This document shows, in pieces, positions 1 to 5,367 of a DNA stretch of 5,979 nucleotides. A program made the translations under genes and the position numbers. How positions within the stretch are numbered: position 1 is the stretch's first letter; every line of letters starts with the position of its first letter. Origin of the DNA: Halolacustris sp051744345. Lineage in GTDB: Bacteria > Actinomycetota > Humimicrobiia > Humimicrobiales > Humimicrobiaceae. The notes beneath the pieces are model-generated. The model did not search any database. It saw only the letters and a list, made by a program, of their open reading frames with translations, and was not told the origin of the DNA. The stretch lies in the NCBI GenBank assembly GCA_051744345.1, contig JBNJCW010000088.1:1-5979 (forward strand). The letters run 5' to 3'.

Positions 1-550
1 AGTAATAGGAGAAATTGTATATGGAATACTCGGAAACAAACCTGCCTGTAAGCTTGTATATTATATAATCCTTGAGCAGAAGGAATTTGCGGGTTCTCCT
101 GAATACCTCCCCCTCATTGTTTTTAATCCAAAGTATCTTGGTAACAGGCCAGGTAGTAATAACATCCGGCTGCCCGGTTATTCTGTAAGATTTGCTGGAG
201 CTAAAATTTGCCCTTATTATTTCACACTCTTTTTTAGAGCGGTTATCCAGCCAGGAAATAGCCTTCCTGGCCGGATTATTTTCCCTGTCCAGCAAAACCA
301 GTGTTTCAGCCTGGCTGCTAAAAGCTATTGAAGCAATACCCTTAGGGTCTATTTTTGATTTTGATACAATCTCTTTTATGCCTGCAGATATTGCCTCCCA
401 GTACCCTTCTGCATCAAATTCAATGAAATCTTTATCCGTTTCCAGCTCATAGTCTCTGCTGTGCTCGCTTATCAGGTCCAGCTTAAAATCAAACAGGACA
501 AACTTTATCAGGGTAGTACCCAGATCTATGGCTAATATATACCGTTTCAT
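1..550 (-). CDS. FGGY-family carbohydrate kinase, N-terminal part (runs off the left edge)
   Basis: This cytosolic ATP-dependent sugar kinase phosphorylates a pentose, hexose, polyol or related ketose. Only the first 183 codons are present; FGGY kinases are usually about 480-520 residues, so the C-terminal nucleotide-binding domain lies outside. Visible signatures are the N-terminal phosphate-binding loop DLGTTLIKFVLFD (residues 9-21), the segment SSQAETLVLLD (78-88), and WLDNR (100-104), whose Asp lies in the sugar-contacting region of xylulokinase-like members. A conserved TGQP and a KDYI..KLTGR stretch (160-170) follow, all in family order. The ATG at 550 begins 4 nt after the stop of the M20 gene, and its likely ribosome-binding site GGGTGA (560-555) includes that TGA, which suggests translational coupling. 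The closest general type is xylulokinase-like, but the substrate cannot be assigned. The family call is very safe; the substrate is unknown. Confidence 0.93.
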   Translation of the reverse strand, partial: MKRYILAIDLGTTLIKFVLFDFKLDLISEHSRDYELETDKDFIEFDAEGYWEAISAGIKEIVSKSKIDPKGIASIAFSSQAETLVLLDRENNPARKAISWLDNRSKKECEIIRANFSSSKSYRITGQPDVITTWPVTKILWIKNNEGEVFRRTRKFLLLKDYIIYKLTGRFVSEYSIYNFSYY

Positions 551-554
551 CCAA

Positions 555-1853
555 TCACCCGCAATAGTCAATAGCAGTAAGCACCATAATCTTTGTTAGC
601 TCAAAGACACTGTCCATCTCCACATACTCGTCTGCCCCGTGGGGATTGGCTCCCCTGGGGCCAATTACCACCACATCGGTGTTGCTTGCTTCCCTGAATG
701 CATAGGCATCCATGGCAAGGCCCAGGCCCTTCTCCTGGTAATCCAATCCCAGGCTTTTATACGCTTTTTTTACCGAAGCCATGGCAGGATGGGAGGTGTC
801 TGTCCTGTGGCCGTGCAGAAACCTTATTACCGTCTCAATCCGGGGGACCTTTCCCTCTATATCCTTTAGCTCTTTTTGCATAAAGCTTAAGAATTTTTTC
901 CTTGCCTCCTCCTCCTCCTTCATGTAGGCAAAGGTTTCCAGCCAGAAATATATATGGCCCTCGGTGGGCACCGATCCTGACTCCAGGTAATTGGTGCCCC
1001 CTGAGGCAAACTGGTATGTAAGCAGCCTTAGCTTCATGTCCCTGCTAAAGCTGGGGGGAGTTTTTTCTTTGGGAAGCTCTACAGTGTCATACTTCCGGAG
1101 TGCCCGGGCTACCTTGGCCAGCTTGTATATGGGGTTGGGAAGCTCGGTATCTGTGCCTATGCCTCCGGGGCCTTCCTCTTCTACGGCAGCTATCCAGTCA
1201 CTTCCCCCTATGGTTTCTATGCCTGCAATAAGCCCGGTAGGCTCCGAAAGGATGGCAAAGTCAATATCAGGGTACCTGAGCCTGGAGGCCACTGTTCCGT
1301 TTACTCCCCCGTTCTCTTCATCTATTACACTTTCTGCATACAGGTCCCCTGATAGGCCTATCCCCAGCTCATGGATACACTTTAAGGCATAAAAGCCTGC
1401 CAGGGTGCCTGCTTTCATATCCAGGGAGCCCCGGCCATACATCCTGCCGTCCTTTATCCTTCCGCTTACCGGATCGCTGAATACTCTCCACTTACCCTTT
1501 CCTGCAGGCATGGTGTCCATGTGGCCGGAGAAGAGGAGGGAGTTTTTGCTCTTTTTGCCGGGAAACCTGGCCACCAGGTTGGGGCGGCCTTTGTACTGTT
1601 TTTCCATCCCGGCCATGGTGCCAAAAAAGAGGGGGTGACCCCTTATGCCCTCTACATCATCTACCTCAAACATATCCAGGTTCTCCCGGCTTATAAACTC
1701 TGAGGCCATCCGGTACAGGTACTCCTGTCCCGGTTTTTCATTTCCCCCCGGGGGGAGGTTTTCTGTTTTTATCTTTACCAGCTCCGAAAGGGACTGGGTT
1801 ATCTTATCCCTGTTTTTATTAAGCCAGGCGTTTACTTTCCCGGAGTAATCCAT
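555..1853 (-). CDS. M20-family zinc metallopeptidase / N-acyl hydrolase (ArgE/DapE-like)
   Basis: This is a cytosolic di-metal hydrolase of the M20 family, which cleaves amide bonds in N-acyl amino acids, small peptides or similar compounds. The start is ATG 1853 (432 residues), because GGGAGGAGA sits 8-10 nt upstream; an ATG nine codons earlier (1880) has no such site. Numbering from 1853, the metal and catalytic residues are in family order: SGHMDT (His111, Asp113), GRGSLDMKAG (bridging Asp145), IDEENGG (Glu179/Glu180), SEPTG (Glu204) and NPHGADEYV (His405). The dimerisation/lid domain (about 215-335) is less typical: where many relatives have a conserved His before an N-A/P-I motif, this protein reads GIGTDTELPNPI. 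Within a sugar operon the likely substrate is an N-acylated sugar derivative or an amino-acid conjugate, but that is inference. ArgE or DapE proper is possible yet poorly supported by context. It lies 34 bp after the family-typical end of the oxidoreductase reading frame and 4 bp before the kinase. Confidence 0.93.
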   Translation of the reverse strand: MDYSGKVNAWLNKNRDKITQSLSELVKIKTENLPPGGNEKPGQEYLYRMASEFISRENLDMFEVDDVEGIRGHPLFFGTMAGMEKQYKGRPNLVARFPGKKSKNSLLFSGHMDTMPAGKGKWRVFSDPVSGRIKDGRMYGRGSLDMKAGTLAGFYALKCIHELGIGLSGDLYAESVIDEENGGVNGTVASRLRYPDIDFAILSEPTGLIAGIETIGGSDWIAAVEEEGPGGIGTDTELPNPIYKLAKVARALRKYDTVELPKEKTPPSFSRDMKLRLLTYQFASGGTNYLESGSVPTEGHIYFWLETFAYMKEEEEARKKFLSFMQKELKDIEGKVPRIETVIRFLHGHRTDTSHPAMASVKKAYKSLGLDYQEKGLGLAMDAYAFREASNTDVVVIGPRGANPHGADEYVEMDSVFELTKIMVLTAIDYCG

Positions 1854-1860
1854 TAGTTTA

Positions 1861-1869
1861 TCTCCTCCC
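1861..1869 (-). promoter_or_regulatory. Shine-Dalgarno that fixes the M20 start
   Basis: GGGAGGAGA on the minus strand lies 8-10 nt before ATG 1853. It decides for this ATG over the in-frame ATG at 1880, which has no purine-rich site in front of it. Confidence 0.85.
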
Positions 1870-1887
1870 TTCTTACGCACGCTTTTC

Positions 1888-2007
1888 CTAAAGTTTTACC
1901 ACGCTTTTTTCATTTGCTGACTTTGCAGCAGCCAGACCAAGCTCAATTGCCTGGCGGCCGTCTTGGAATGTGGCATTCTCAATGGGACGGTCATTATTTA
2001 TGCAGTC
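1888..2007 (-). other. Out-of-frame C-terminal segment of the Gfo/Idh/MocA gene
   Basis: Read from GAC at 2007 to TAG at 1888, this gives 39 residues including DGRQAIELGLAAAKSA and ending in SVVKL. That is the usual C-terminus of Gfo/Idh/MocA enzymes, with a DGR.A.EL..A...SA pattern followed by a short Val/Leu tail. It lies one base out of register with the upstream open frame, which ends at TAA 2000-1998. Joining the two through one extra T, or through a -1 ribosomal shift, gives 335 residues, a normal family length. The segment therefore belongs to the oxidoreductase and is not a separate gene. Confidence 0.88.
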
Positions 2008-2894
2008 AAAAAATATTTGCATTCCAGAAAATACGGGTCCTTTTCTTCAACTTCCAGGTTATATGTATTGCCGCTGTTTTCATATACATAAACCAGGGAC
2101 TTCTGGGCTCTTTCTTCAATATTTTTGCCGGCCTTAAATACCCAGTCTACAGTGGCTTTTTCACATATTACCCGAAGCACCATGGTAAACAAAAACTCTC
2201 CGCCAAAAGCCCAGCCGCCTTCAGCAAGCTCTGCTTTTCCGTTTTCAAACTCGATATTGGCAGCAATATGGACAATACCCCCCAGTTCAGGCTTGAAAAC
2301 ACCCTGGGCTTTTACAATGCTTGGCTTGCCGAACAGCCAGATCAGGTAATCCATATCATGTATAACCAGATTGAGCGGAACTCCTCCGCTGTTTTTTTCA
2401 CTCAGCCCCCAATTATTTTCATACCAGTCAGGGGTAACCGCCAGTCTTTCGCAGAACCCGTACAAAGGTTCGCCTAACTTGCCGCTGTCAACCAATTCTT
2501 TTACTTTCACATATTCAGGCCAGAATCTCAGGACATGGCCCACCATTCCCTTCACCTTGTTTTTTTCAACCGCCTCTATCATCCTGTCAGCCTCATCCAG
2601 GGATAAGGCAATTGGTTTTTTACATAGAACATTCTTGCCTGCTTCAGCCGCTTTTTTGGTCATCTCAAGGTTCAGGAATGTAGGGAGACAGATATCCACA
2701 CAATCCATATCCTCTTTTTTGAGGCAGTCATCGATGTCCTCATAATACTTAGCCCCCAGCTCTTCTGCAAGCTTCTGGCCTTTTTCTGCTACCTTATCTA
2801 CCACCGCAACAACCTTTGCCCCTTCCAGCTGTTTATAGGCTGCTCCATGTGTTTGGCCCATAAAGCCAGCACCAATAATGCTTATCTTAGCCAT
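1998..2894 (-). CDS. Gfo/Idh/MocA-family NAD(P)-dependent oxidoreductase, C-terminus cut by a frameshift
   Basis: This family consists of cytosolic NAD(P)-dependent dehydrogenases acting on sugars, inositols, sugar acids or sugar phosphates. The N-terminal Rossmann domain shows GAGFMG (residues 8-13) and an acidic end of the second strand (VVD, 31-33). A CKKP motif (91-94) stands where the family usually has EKP, with the catalytic Lys93 kept. The C-terminal domain has GHVLRFWPEY (119-128) and SGGVPLNLVIHDMDYL (169-184), where His179 is kept but the common Asp four residues earlier is Asn175. The open frame stops after 298 residues with KYFLTA. The expected continuation is one base out of frame (2007-1888), so the intact protein would be about 335 residues. 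The start is ATG 2894; the strong GGAGGG is 18 nt away because of a 15-bp tandem duplication, and no other in-frame start lies before an upstream TAA. The gene may be a recent pseudogene, a homopolymer sequencing error or a recoded gene. The family call is secure; the substrate is not. Confidence 0.93.
   Translation of the reverse strand: MAKISIIGAGFMGQTHGAAYKQLEGAKVVAVVDKVAEKGQKLAEELGAKYYEDIDDCLKKEDMDCVDICLPTFLNLEMTKKAAEAGKNVLCKKPIALSLDEADRMIEAVEKNKVKGMVGHVLRFWPEYVKVKELVDSGKLGEPLYGFCERLAVTPDWYENNWGLSEKNSGGVPLNLVIHDMDYLIWLFGKPSIVKAQGVFKPELGGIVHIAANIEFENGKAELAEGGWAFGGEFLFTMVLRVICEKATVDWVFKAGKNIEERAQKSLVYVYENSGNTYNLEVEEKDPYFLECKYFLTA
2008..2013 (-). other. Six-T run at the frame break (T-TTT-TTG slippery heptamer)
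   Basis: In frame the codons are TAT TTT TTG ACT GCA TAA. The heptamer T TTT TTG matches the X XXY YYZ pattern for -1 slippage, and a -1 move leads directly into GAC TGC ATA and the family-typical tail. Seven T instead of six would restore the frame as well. I see no clear downstream stem-loop, and no Shine-Dalgarno-like stimulator 8-14 nt upstream, so an indel or base-call error is the simpler reading. Confidence 0.7.
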
Positions 2895-2912
2895 TTTTAT
2901 CTTAGCCTTTTT
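2883..2912 (-). repeat. 15-bp tandem duplication across the Gfo/Idh/MocA start codon
   Basis: Two adjacent 15-bp units (2912-2898 and 2897-2883 on the minus strand) agree at 14 of 15 positions: AAAAAGGCTAAGATA and AAAATGGCTAAGATA. The single difference is A versus T in the start codon, so the upstream copy has AAG where the downstream copy has ATG. The duplication keeps frame and leaves the ribosome-binding site beside the non-starting copy. Confidence 0.85.
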
Positions 2913-2918
2913 CCCTCC
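2913..2918 (-). promoter_or_regulatory. Displaced Shine-Dalgarno GGAGGG of the oxidoreductase gene
   Basis: GGAGGG is a strong ribosome-binding site but lies 18 nt from ATG 2894, too far for usual initiation. A weaker AAGG (2909-2906) inside the duplication is 11 nt from the ATG. The same motif is 7 nt from the ATG in the upstream NagB-like gene. Confidence 0.6.
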
Positions 2919-3029
2919 TTTTTATTTTTTTACATATTCTTATACCTGTTTAAATCCCTGCTGAAACATCAACCGGGCCCTGAGGCATTAACCTCTATTA
3001 CTGTTACAAATCCATGCAAACTCCCGTTC
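2919..3029. other. Spacer between the NagB-like and oxidoreductase genes
   Basis: No coding frame with a ribosome-binding site is visible. The stretch holds a 4-bp GAGG/CCTC inverted repeat (2982-2995) without a T tract, so it is not a convincing terminator. A TATAAG hexamer on the minus strand could be part of a weak internal promoter, but no good -35 accompanies it. Read-through from the NagB-like gene is the simplest assumption. Confidence 0.4.
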
Positions 3030-3965
3030 TCAGTAACCTACTGTTTCCCAGCATTCGAACGGCGCTGCAATTTCTTCACTTATATAAATCTGTGTATCAA
3101 GTATCTGGAATATTGAGCTGGGAACATACGGGGTTACCGGTCCCATTAATATCAATCTGGAAATCATCCTCTGCCAGGAAACAAATGTGCCCATTGTCTG
3201 CAGGGCATGTATCTCTATCCTCTCCCTGGAACGCGCTGCATCAGCAGGCCCTATGGTAGCAGCTTTGGGAGGCACGTTTGCTATATCTCCGGATTGCCCA
3301 AACACTCCGTGCAGAGAGTTCTGGCATATGGTCAGCGGATGCAATGTAACCAGCCTTGCATCCTGGGCAAGGTATTCATCAATATCGTCAGTTAAAAACT
3401 CTTCTGAGGGGTCCACAAATGCGATATGGCCTGCCCAGCCGGGACTGGAATAGCACACATCCGCACCGCCTTCACCAATATCGGTTATCATCTTAGAGTA
3501 GTCCTTTATATTCTCATTGGTGGGATAAAAAACATTTTCCATGGGCATTCTCAGTTTTTCATCTATCTGGTATACAAAATATTTAAGCATAGAGCGGGCA
3601 AAGCTGGCCTTATAGGACTGCGGAGCAATATTGCCATCCTGATCTGCCCATTCATCCATTGCAAATATGTACAGGTTCCTGCAGTTAACCTTGTGGTAAT
3701 TGATAAGTTCGGCAACCGGAATATAGGTTTCAGGTTCGGGATTGCCCAATATTAAAACCTGTTTTTTATCCAGGTCATCAGACATTTTAACCCTGGTAAA
3801 GATATCTCCAATTACCACCGGGTGCGGATTTTTCGTAACTTTGACCTTCATCTTATCATTGGAGCATTTCTCCAGGTCTTTGCCATGCACAGATCTTGCT
3901 TTTTCCAGAGCTTTCCTGTCTTTAAACGGCACAAATTCTGCCGGCTCGAAAATAAATTCGCTCAT
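3030..3965 (-). CDS. NagB-like sugar-phosphate isomerase/deaminase family protein
   Basis: This cytosolic protein has the NagB/RpiA/CoA-transferase-like fold, resembles glucosamine-6-phosphate deaminase, and probably acts on an (amino)sugar phosphate. The start is ATG 3965 (311 residues), with GGAGGG 7 nt upstream; an ATG seven codons earlier has no site. It is longer than classical NagB (about 240-270), mainly through an N-terminal extension of about 50 residues. Recognisable segments are FAMDEW (101-106, Asp104 matching the proton-abstracting Asp of FNMDEY), SY (117-118), PGWAGHIAFVDP (175-186, matching GEDGHIAFNEP) and NVPPKAATIGPADAARSRE (230-248, matching VPK.ALTVG). The active-site His180 and the Lys234 region are kept, but the Asp two residues before that His is Ala178, and the Glu of NEP is Asp185. 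The chemistry may therefore differ from aldose-ketose isomerisation with ammonia release. It follows the repressor and heads the catabolic genes. The family call is good; the substrate is open. Confidence 0.88.
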   Translation of the reverse strand: MSEFIFEPAEFVPFKDRKALEKARSVHGKDLEKCSNDKMKVKVTKNPHPVVIGDIFTRVKMSDDLDKKQVLILGNPEPETYIPVAELINYHKVNCRNLYIFAMDEWADQDGNIAPQSYKASFARSMLKYFVYQIDEKLRMPMENVFYPTNENIKDYSKMITDIGEGGADVCYSSPGWAGHIAFVDPSEEFLTDDIDEYLAQDARLVTLHPLTICQNSLHGVFGQSGDIANVPPKAATIGPADAARSRERIEIHALQTMGTFVSWQRMISRLILMGPVTPYVPSSIFQILDTQIYISEEIAAPFECWETVGY

Positions 3966-3972
3966 TTTGCTT

Positions 3973-3978
3973 CCCTCC
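3973..3978 (-). promoter_or_regulatory. Shine-Dalgarno that fixes the NagB-like start
   Basis: GGAGGG on the minus strand is 7 nt before ATG 3965. It lies downstream of the alternative in-frame ATG at 3986, which is therefore unlikely to be used. Confidence 0.85.
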
Positions 3979-4004
3979 ATAATCAAATAACAATTTAGTT
4001 AAAG

Positions 4005-4018
4005 ATAAAACGATGATA
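4005..4018. promoter_or_regulatory. Possible second LacI-type operator before the NagB-like gene
   Basis: ATAAAACGATGATA has the central CG typical of LacI-family operators. It agrees at 9 of 14 positions with TGAAAACGTTATTA, the minus-strand reading of the site in front of lacI, including the AAAACG half. It lies 40 nt upstream of the NagB-like start, where binding could control the catabolic genes separately. Its own dyad symmetry is weak, so this is a candidate only. Confidence 0.35.
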
Positions 4019-4034
4019 CTTCTATAATCATTGT
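4010..4034. repeat. Spaced inverted repeat upstream of the NagB-like gene
   Basis: ACGATGAT (4010-4017) and ATCATTGT (4027-4034) form 8-bp arms with 7 of 8 positions complementary, separated by 9 bp. The repeat overlaps the candidate operator and lies in the 111-bp gap after lacI. It could be a regulator site; the lack of GC-rich arms or a T tract argues against a terminator. Confidence 0.4.
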
Positions 4035-4076
4035 GTTTTTTATTAATAGTTCTGTATCTGTGCTCTGCATTATGGA

Positions 4077-5087
4077 TTATTTGCAGCCGCATGATTTTCT
4101 TATTATCAGTTCTGCATCTACTTTCAGTTCCTGGTAATCCTTGGCTTCACCTTTTATCCTTTCATACAGAAGTTCTGCTGCTTTTTCTCCAATTTCCAGG
4201 TCTATCCTCTGCAGTGTGGTAACCGGGGGGTTCATTGCAGAAACAAAGTCATAATCGTCAAAGGTTACCACTGCTACATCATCAGGTACCTTGAACTCCT
4301 TTTCATTCAAATAGTGGAAGCATCCTATAAGCATATTCGCATTCGCGCAGTAAATAGCTTCCGGCCTTTGGCTTAAGCCCATAAGTTCACCGGTAGCGAT
4401 ATATGCTTTGGTTTTTCTCCAGTCTGCAATCTTTATATACTCATCTGTTATGGGCAAACTGTTGTCAGCCAGTGCTTTTTTGTAACCTTCCAGCTTATCA
4501 AAACCGCTGGACTCATCAAGCGGCCCGCTGATGCAGGCTATCTTTCTGTATTTGTGGGTTTTTATAAGGTGGTCAACCAGCTTAAAGGAGCCATTTATGT
4601 CATCACTTAAGACAAAATCCACCTTTTCAACATCAATCTTATTGTCCACCACCACAAAAGGTGTTCCGAAACTTTCAATTATGGATTTTATTACACTATT
4701 ATTCTTGCAGATGGTAGCCAGGATAATCCCTTCCACCCTCTTTGATATGGCAAGTTTTATTGCCTTTTCCTCAATGCTTTCATCATTGCTGGTATTAAAT
4801 AGAATTAACTCTTTGCCCTTGCTCCTGAAATACCTTTCCACTCCCAGAACAATGCTTGAAAAGAAATAATCAGCCACATTGGGTATTATAATCCCTACTA
4901 TATTGGTCTTTCGCAACCTTAAGCTTCTGGCTGTCCACTCCGGCTCATAATTAAGCTTCTTTGCAGCTGCCCTTACCCTTTCCTTAACCTTGTCGGAGAC
5001 AAACTTTTCATTATTCAGCACCCTTGAAACAGTGGGAACCGAAACCCCGGATTCTCTGGCAACATCTTTTAAGGTGACATTTTTCAT
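4077..5087 (-). CDS. LacI-family transcriptional regulator
   Basis: This is a cytosolic DNA-binding repressor (or dual regulator) that senses a sugar or sugar phosphate through a periplasmic-binding-protein-like domain. Its 336 residues are a normal length. The N-terminal helix-turn-helix reads TLKDVARESGVSVPTVSRVL (residues 5-24), followed by the hinge region containing ARSLRLRKT (53-61). The ligand domain begins NIVGIIIPN (62-70) and ends with the conserved FDDYDFVSAMNPPVTTLQ (276-293). A C-terminal KSCGC stretch (331-335) is present. It is the first gene of the minus-strand array, so it very probably controls the genes behind it and itself. ATG 5087 has no Shine-Dalgarno sequence, unlike the NagB-like and M20 genes, which suggests deliberately low translation. 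The effector cannot be named from the sequence. Confidence 0.95.
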   Translation of the reverse strand: MKNVTLKDVARESGVSVPTVSRVLNNEKFVSDKVKERVRAAAKKLNYEPEWTARSLRLRKTNIVGIIIPNVADYFFSSIVLGVERYFRSKGKELILFNTSNDESIEEKAIKLAISKRVEGIILATICKNNSVIKSIIESFGTPFVVVDNKIDVEKVDFVLSDDINGSFKLVDHLIKTHKYRKIACISGPLDESSGFDKLEGYKKALADNSLPITDEYIKIADWRKTKAYIATGELMGLSQRPEAIYCANANMLIGCFHYLNEKEFKVPDDVAVVTFDDYDFVSAMNPPVTTLQRIDLEIGEKAAELLYERIKGEAKDYQELKVDAELIIRKSCGCK

Positions 5088-5100
5088 AAGATAACGATAT

Positions 5101-5114
5101 TAATAACGTTTTCA
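5101..5114. promoter_or_regulatory. Candidate LacI-type operator in front of lacI
   Basis: TAATAACGTTTTCA is an imperfect palindrome about a central CG (10 of 14 positions symmetric, core AACGTT), the usual layout of LacI-family operators. It lies 13 bp upstream of the lacI ATG and over the transcription start expected from the promoter at 5124-5151, a position suited to autorepression by blocking RNA polymerase. Confidence 0.55.
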
Positions 5115-5123
5115 TCTATTATA

Positions 5124-5151
5124 ATATTATCAGCCAATGTTCTTTTGTCAA
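5124..5151 (-). promoter_or_regulatory. Predicted sigma-70 promoter of lacI and probably the whole array
   Basis: On the minus strand TTGACA (5151-5146), a perfect -35, is followed after 16 bp by TAATAT (5129-5124). The -10 is preceded by TGA, giving an extended -10. Transcription would start near 5117, leaving a leader of about 30 nt. TATAAT also occurs nearby, but at 22 bp from the -35. Confidence 0.65.
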
Positions 5152-5193
5152 TATTATATGCATAAATATTTTTACCTATAATTTCTATCAACA

Positions 5194-5209
5194 TTTATAC
5201 CGTCATAAA
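5194..5209. repeat. Pseudo-palindrome in the divergent regulatory region
   Basis: TTTATACCGTCATAAA has 6 of 8 complementary positions about a central CG, with perfect TTTAT/ATAAA outer arms. It lies between the two divergent promoters. It could be a second LacI-type site or a site for the DeoR-type protein; in such AT-rich DNA chance is also possible. Confidence 0.35.
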
Positions 5210-5215
5210 AAACTG

Positions 5216-5233
5216 TAAGCAATATTTAGCTTA
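5216..5233. repeat. Short inverted repeat TAAGC-8-GCTTA
   Basis: Perfect 5-bp arms TAAGC (5216-5220) and GCTTA (5229-5233) surround 8 AT-rich bases, roughly midway between lacI and the DeoR-family gene. Possible regulator site; no T tract follows that would make it a terminator. Confidence 0.3.
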
Positions 5234-5321
5234 TTTTAATACAGCAGCAAATAATTATGAAATGATTATCCTTATATGGCAACCTTAAAATACAAAATTA
5301 TAAAGAAGGCAGGCCATTATA

Positions 5322-5330
5322 TGTTATAAT
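5322..5330 (+). promoter_or_regulatory. Predicted extended -10 promoter of the DeoR-family gene
   Basis: TGTTATAAT is a perfect TATAAT with the TGn extension. No good -35 is seen at 16-18 bp, which extended -10 promoters tolerate. Transcription would start near 5337, about 30 nt before ATG 5368. Confidence 0.55.
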
Positions 5331-5367
5331 TAACTATTACTTTATCATCTCTAAGAAAATTTATAAT

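Noticed and set aside
192..452. Open frame on the plus strand near the left edge
   Set aside because: It is the antisense shadow of the FGGY kinase, whose minus-strand translation shows the ATP-binding and WLDNR motifs.
991..1392. 133-codon plus-strand open frame
   Set aside because: It is antisense to the M20 gene and low in complexity (Ser/Pro rich), as expected for a shadow frame.
1914..2477. 187-codon open frame on the plus strand
   Set aside because: It lies antisense to the oxidoreductase gene, has no ribosome-binding site and its translation resembles no protein family; the minus-strand frame has clear motifs.
2982..2995. GAGG/CCTC hairpin as a terminator after the NagB-like gene
   Set aside because: The stem is only 4 bp with no T tract in either direction.
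3003..3038. TTACTG/CAGTAA inverted repeat at the end of the NagB-like gene
   Set aside because: The arms are 6 bp with a loop of about 27 nt and no T tract, too weak for a terminator call.
5155..5166. TATGCATA palindrome in the intergenic region
   Set aside because: Only 8 bp of symmetry in very AT-rich DNA, easily expected by chance.
5362..5367. TATAAT directly before the DeoR-family ATG as a -10 box
   Set aside because: Transcription from it would start inside the gene; the TGTTATAAT at 5322-5330 fits the start codon far better.
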